Assembly: GCA_902364975.1 (NCBI GenBank)
Contig: CABJFQ010000005.1
Span: 1 to 64,000 of the forward strand
From: Coriobacteriaceae bacterium
Lineage (GTDB): Bacteria; Actinomycetota; Coriobacteriia; Coriobacteriales; Coriobacteriaceae
Length of the DNA stretch: 64,000 bases
Direction: 5' to 3'
Numbering within the stretch: position 1 is the first letter of the stretch; every line of letters starts with the position of its first letter. Below the pieces are notes generated by a model. The model worked only from the letters and a program-made list of their open reading frames with translations, made no database searches and was not told the origin of the DNA. Shown here piece by piece: positions 62,368 through 64,000 of this stretch. Made by a program: the position numbers and the translations under genes.

Positions 62368-63816
62368 TTAGGCTTTGGCGGCAGCAGCGTCTTCGTCGAG
62401 CTGCTCCTTGGTAAAGCCAAAGAAGTAGGCGATGGCAGCGGCGGCAACAAATGCAGTGCCCGATGCAACGCAGCCCCATACGAGATTAGCAGTTCCGCCT
62501 GCAACATAACCTGTAATACCAAGGATATTAGTTGCGCCCAAAACATACGTGGTCACATTAGTGAGAGCCGCGATCAGGCCGCCGATAGCGCCGCCCGCGA
62601 CCATGGCACCCAGGCAGCGAGTATACTTAAAGCCGCAGCCATACAGCGCGGGCTCCGTCACGCCACCGACAATGCCGGAGAGCGAGAAACCAAGCATAGC
62701 GCCCTTTTCGTCGACCTCCTTAAGGCGCAGGAAGGCACCGAAGGCCATGCCCCACGTGGCGAACTGAGCGATAGCACCCGCGACCATAACGCAGGAGTCA
62801 GACCCTGAGGTGAGCACCTGCACAATGCCGAGGGCAATCAGAACCTGGTGCATACCGGTCATAACCAGGAACTCCCAAAGCGCAGCAATGGCGACGAGGG
62901 AGAGGATCGTGACGATGCCGCCAGCGTTTCCGAGGCCGAACATAAAGTTGCCGACCAGGTCGCCCAGAATGGAACCAATCGGAGCTAGGGCGCACAGGGA
63001 AACGGGGGTCATCACAGCCATGGTGCACACGGGCACAAACACCGTGGAGAGCATGTCGGGGATGATCTTCTTCATGAACTTCTCGACGACCATCAGCACC
63101 GGCATAGACAGCAGCATGGGGAGCACGGTCGCAGAATAGTTGTTCAGCTGAGCCGGGAGCGCGCCGTAAACCATCGTGGTCGTAGCACCCGAATCCGCCG
63201 CAGCGTTGACCAGCGTCATGAACTCAGGGGCAATGAGCACGCCGCCGAGCATCATGCCGAGCGGCTGGCTGCAGCCGAGCTGCTTTGCGGCAGCCCAACC
63301 CAGATAAACAGGGAGGAAATAATAGCCTGCGTTGTAAATCCAGTTGTAGAAGAAGTTGTAGATGTCGGAATCAGCAGACCAGATACCGAGCATGCCGTCG
63401 CCGCAAAGTACGGCAAGTGTGCGGAACATGGCGGCGCCCATGATAATGGGGATCGTCATGCACATTGTCTTGGACAGGTAGTTAAGGGCCTTCTTGCCCG
63501 CAGTCTTGACCGTCAGTGGCTCCTTGATGCCGTCATCGAGGTTCTCGTCAATGGAGCCTTCGCCCTTGACGCCCAGCGCAATGGCGGCGTCATAGACCTT
63601 CGGCACGTTCTGGCCAATGATGACCTGATACTGGCCGCCAGACCACTGTGCACCCAGCACGCCCTTGATCTTCTTTACTTCATCGTCATTGGGAATGGAC
63701 TGATCCTTGAGGTTCAGACGCAGGCGGGTCATGCAGTGCGTCGCGTTCGTCACATTGGAGGCGCCGCCGACGGCAGCAAGCACGTCCTCGGCAATCTTCT
63801 TGTTATCGACAGCCAT
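62368..63816 (-). CDS. PTS EIIBC permease of the glucose/beta-glucoside superfamily
   Basis: A 482-aa sugar permease. EIIB (about 1-90) has the phosphoryl-accepting Cys in NATHCMTRLRL, then LGAQWSGGQYQVIIGQNVPK. EIIC (about 110-460) has about ten hydrophobic segments with MTGMHQVLIALGI and GIVGGVTEPALYGCGFKYTR, the sugar-binding region of sucrose/beta-glucoside types. No EIIA is attached; it must come from elsewhere. The ATG at 63816 follows AAGGG; the frame extends seven codons. The adjacent deacetylase suggests an amino or acetylated sugar, but the substrate is not certain. Confidence 0.93.
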   Translation of the reverse strand: MAVDNKKIAEDVLAAVGGASNVTNATHCMTRLRLNLKDQSIPNDDEVKKIKGVLGAQWSGGQYQVIIGQNVPKVYDAAIALGVKGEGSIDENLDDGIKEPLTVKTAGKKALNYLSKTMCMTIPIIMGAAMFRTLAVLCGDGMLGIWSADSDIYNFFYNWIYNAGYYFLPVYLGWAAAKQLGCSQPLGMMLGGVLIAPEFMTLVNAAADSGATTTMVYGALPAQLNNYSATVLPMLLSMPVLMVVEKFMKKIIPDMLSTVFVPVCTMAVMTPVSLCALAPIGSILGDLVGNFMFGLGNAGGIVTILSLVAIAALWEFLVMTGMHQVLIALGIVQVLTSGSDSCVMVAGAIAQFATWGMAFGAFLRLKEVDEKGAMLGFSLSGIVGGVTEPALYGCGFKYTRCLGAMVAGGAIGGLIAALTNVTTYVLGATNILGITGYVAGGTANLVWGCVASGTAFVAAAAIAYFFGFTKEQLDEDAAAAKA

Positions 63817-64000
63817 GTCGAATCCCTTCTCTTCCAACTAAAGGCCGTGGGACTTCACGGCACCAAGACGCACAATTCCGCTCGCGCCTGCGCAGCGCGC
63901 GACATCAGTTGGCAAGAGATTGATTTGCATGTGATTCCCGGGTGGATCGACATGAAAAAGCCCCGCGCACAACCGACAGAGACCCAATTATGGCCTCGGC
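63817..64000. other. Gene-free end of window
   Basis: No gene is supported in these 184 bp. The stretch upstream of the PTS gene (minus strand) includes GCGCGGGGCTTTTTC, which could be part of a terminator from the next upstream gene or of an antiterminator site; the partner arm is not visible. Confidence 0.3.

Overview
The window looks like a chromosomal segment of a gut Coriobacteriia actinobacterium, most likely a Collinsella-type genome. The grounds are high GC with strong GC3 bias, the infC-rpmI-rplT order, a fused RecJ-helicase, single-chain PurL, PadR/HAAS/DUF4097 modules, electron-bifurcating EtfAB with a GlcD-type oxidase, many C-rich hairpin repeats, and small secreted proteins typical of that class. 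This assignment is inference from gene content; no 16S gene is present.

Layout. 1-1.3 kb (minus): translation operon infC-rpmI-rplT, with infC apparently starting at a non-AUG codon. 1.5-1.8 kb: tRNA-Leu(CAA) with a second, partial copy of its 3' end. 1.85-11.2 kb (minus): transglutaminase-like protein, class II aldolase, MBL-fold hydrolase, RelA/SpoT, and a RecJ-helicase fusion. 11.4-13.9 kb: BASS transporter, then cutC plus a GalT/HIT-like gene on the minus strand. 14.1-15.9 kb: PadR-HAAS-(truncated) operon with a clear promoter/operator, ending in a mobile-element scar. 15.9-22.2 kb (minus): complete branched-chain amino-acid ABC transporter livK2-livK1-livH-livM-livG-livF with two binding proteins. 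22.5-31.6 kb: hom, an SDR, a CPA2 antiporter followed by a three-unit hairpin array, purL, and a DMT exporter. 31.8-35.3 kb (minus): diguanylate cyclase, KdgT-like permease, azlC-azlD. 35.4-39.9 kb: HD hydrolase and a lactate-dehydrogenase/Etf operon (lctD-etfB-etfA).

40.2-43.4 kb (plus) is a five-gene run of unrecognised small or secreted proteins. 44.3-49.9 kb (plus) is a tightly packed trio: TerB-N/TerB-C protein, BrxD-like P-loop ATPase and Lhr/BrxHI-like helicase. The trio and the secreted cluster are the best candidates for incompletely described systems. 50-54.5 kb (minus): aminopropyltransferase-like protein, bacterial Elp3, and a DUF4097/XRE envelope-sensing pair. 54.7-59.5 kb (plus): methyltransferase, TrmB-like methyltransferase, a MITE-like inverted repeat, and a Ski2-like DUF3516 helicase. 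59.6-63.8 kb (minus): DUF2130 coiled-coil protein, ChbG/YdjC deacetylase and a PTS EIIBC permease.

Two kinds of hidden structure stand out. The first is a family of hairpins with near-identical 14-nt arms found in two 3' UTRs: three units on an exact 62-nt pitch after the antiporter gene, and one long-loop copy after fba. The second is a set of mobile-element traces: the tRNA 3'-end duplication, an IS110 remnant that truncates a DUF4097-type gene, and a 123-bp inverted-repeat element. All functional calls come from reading motifs; no database search was possible.
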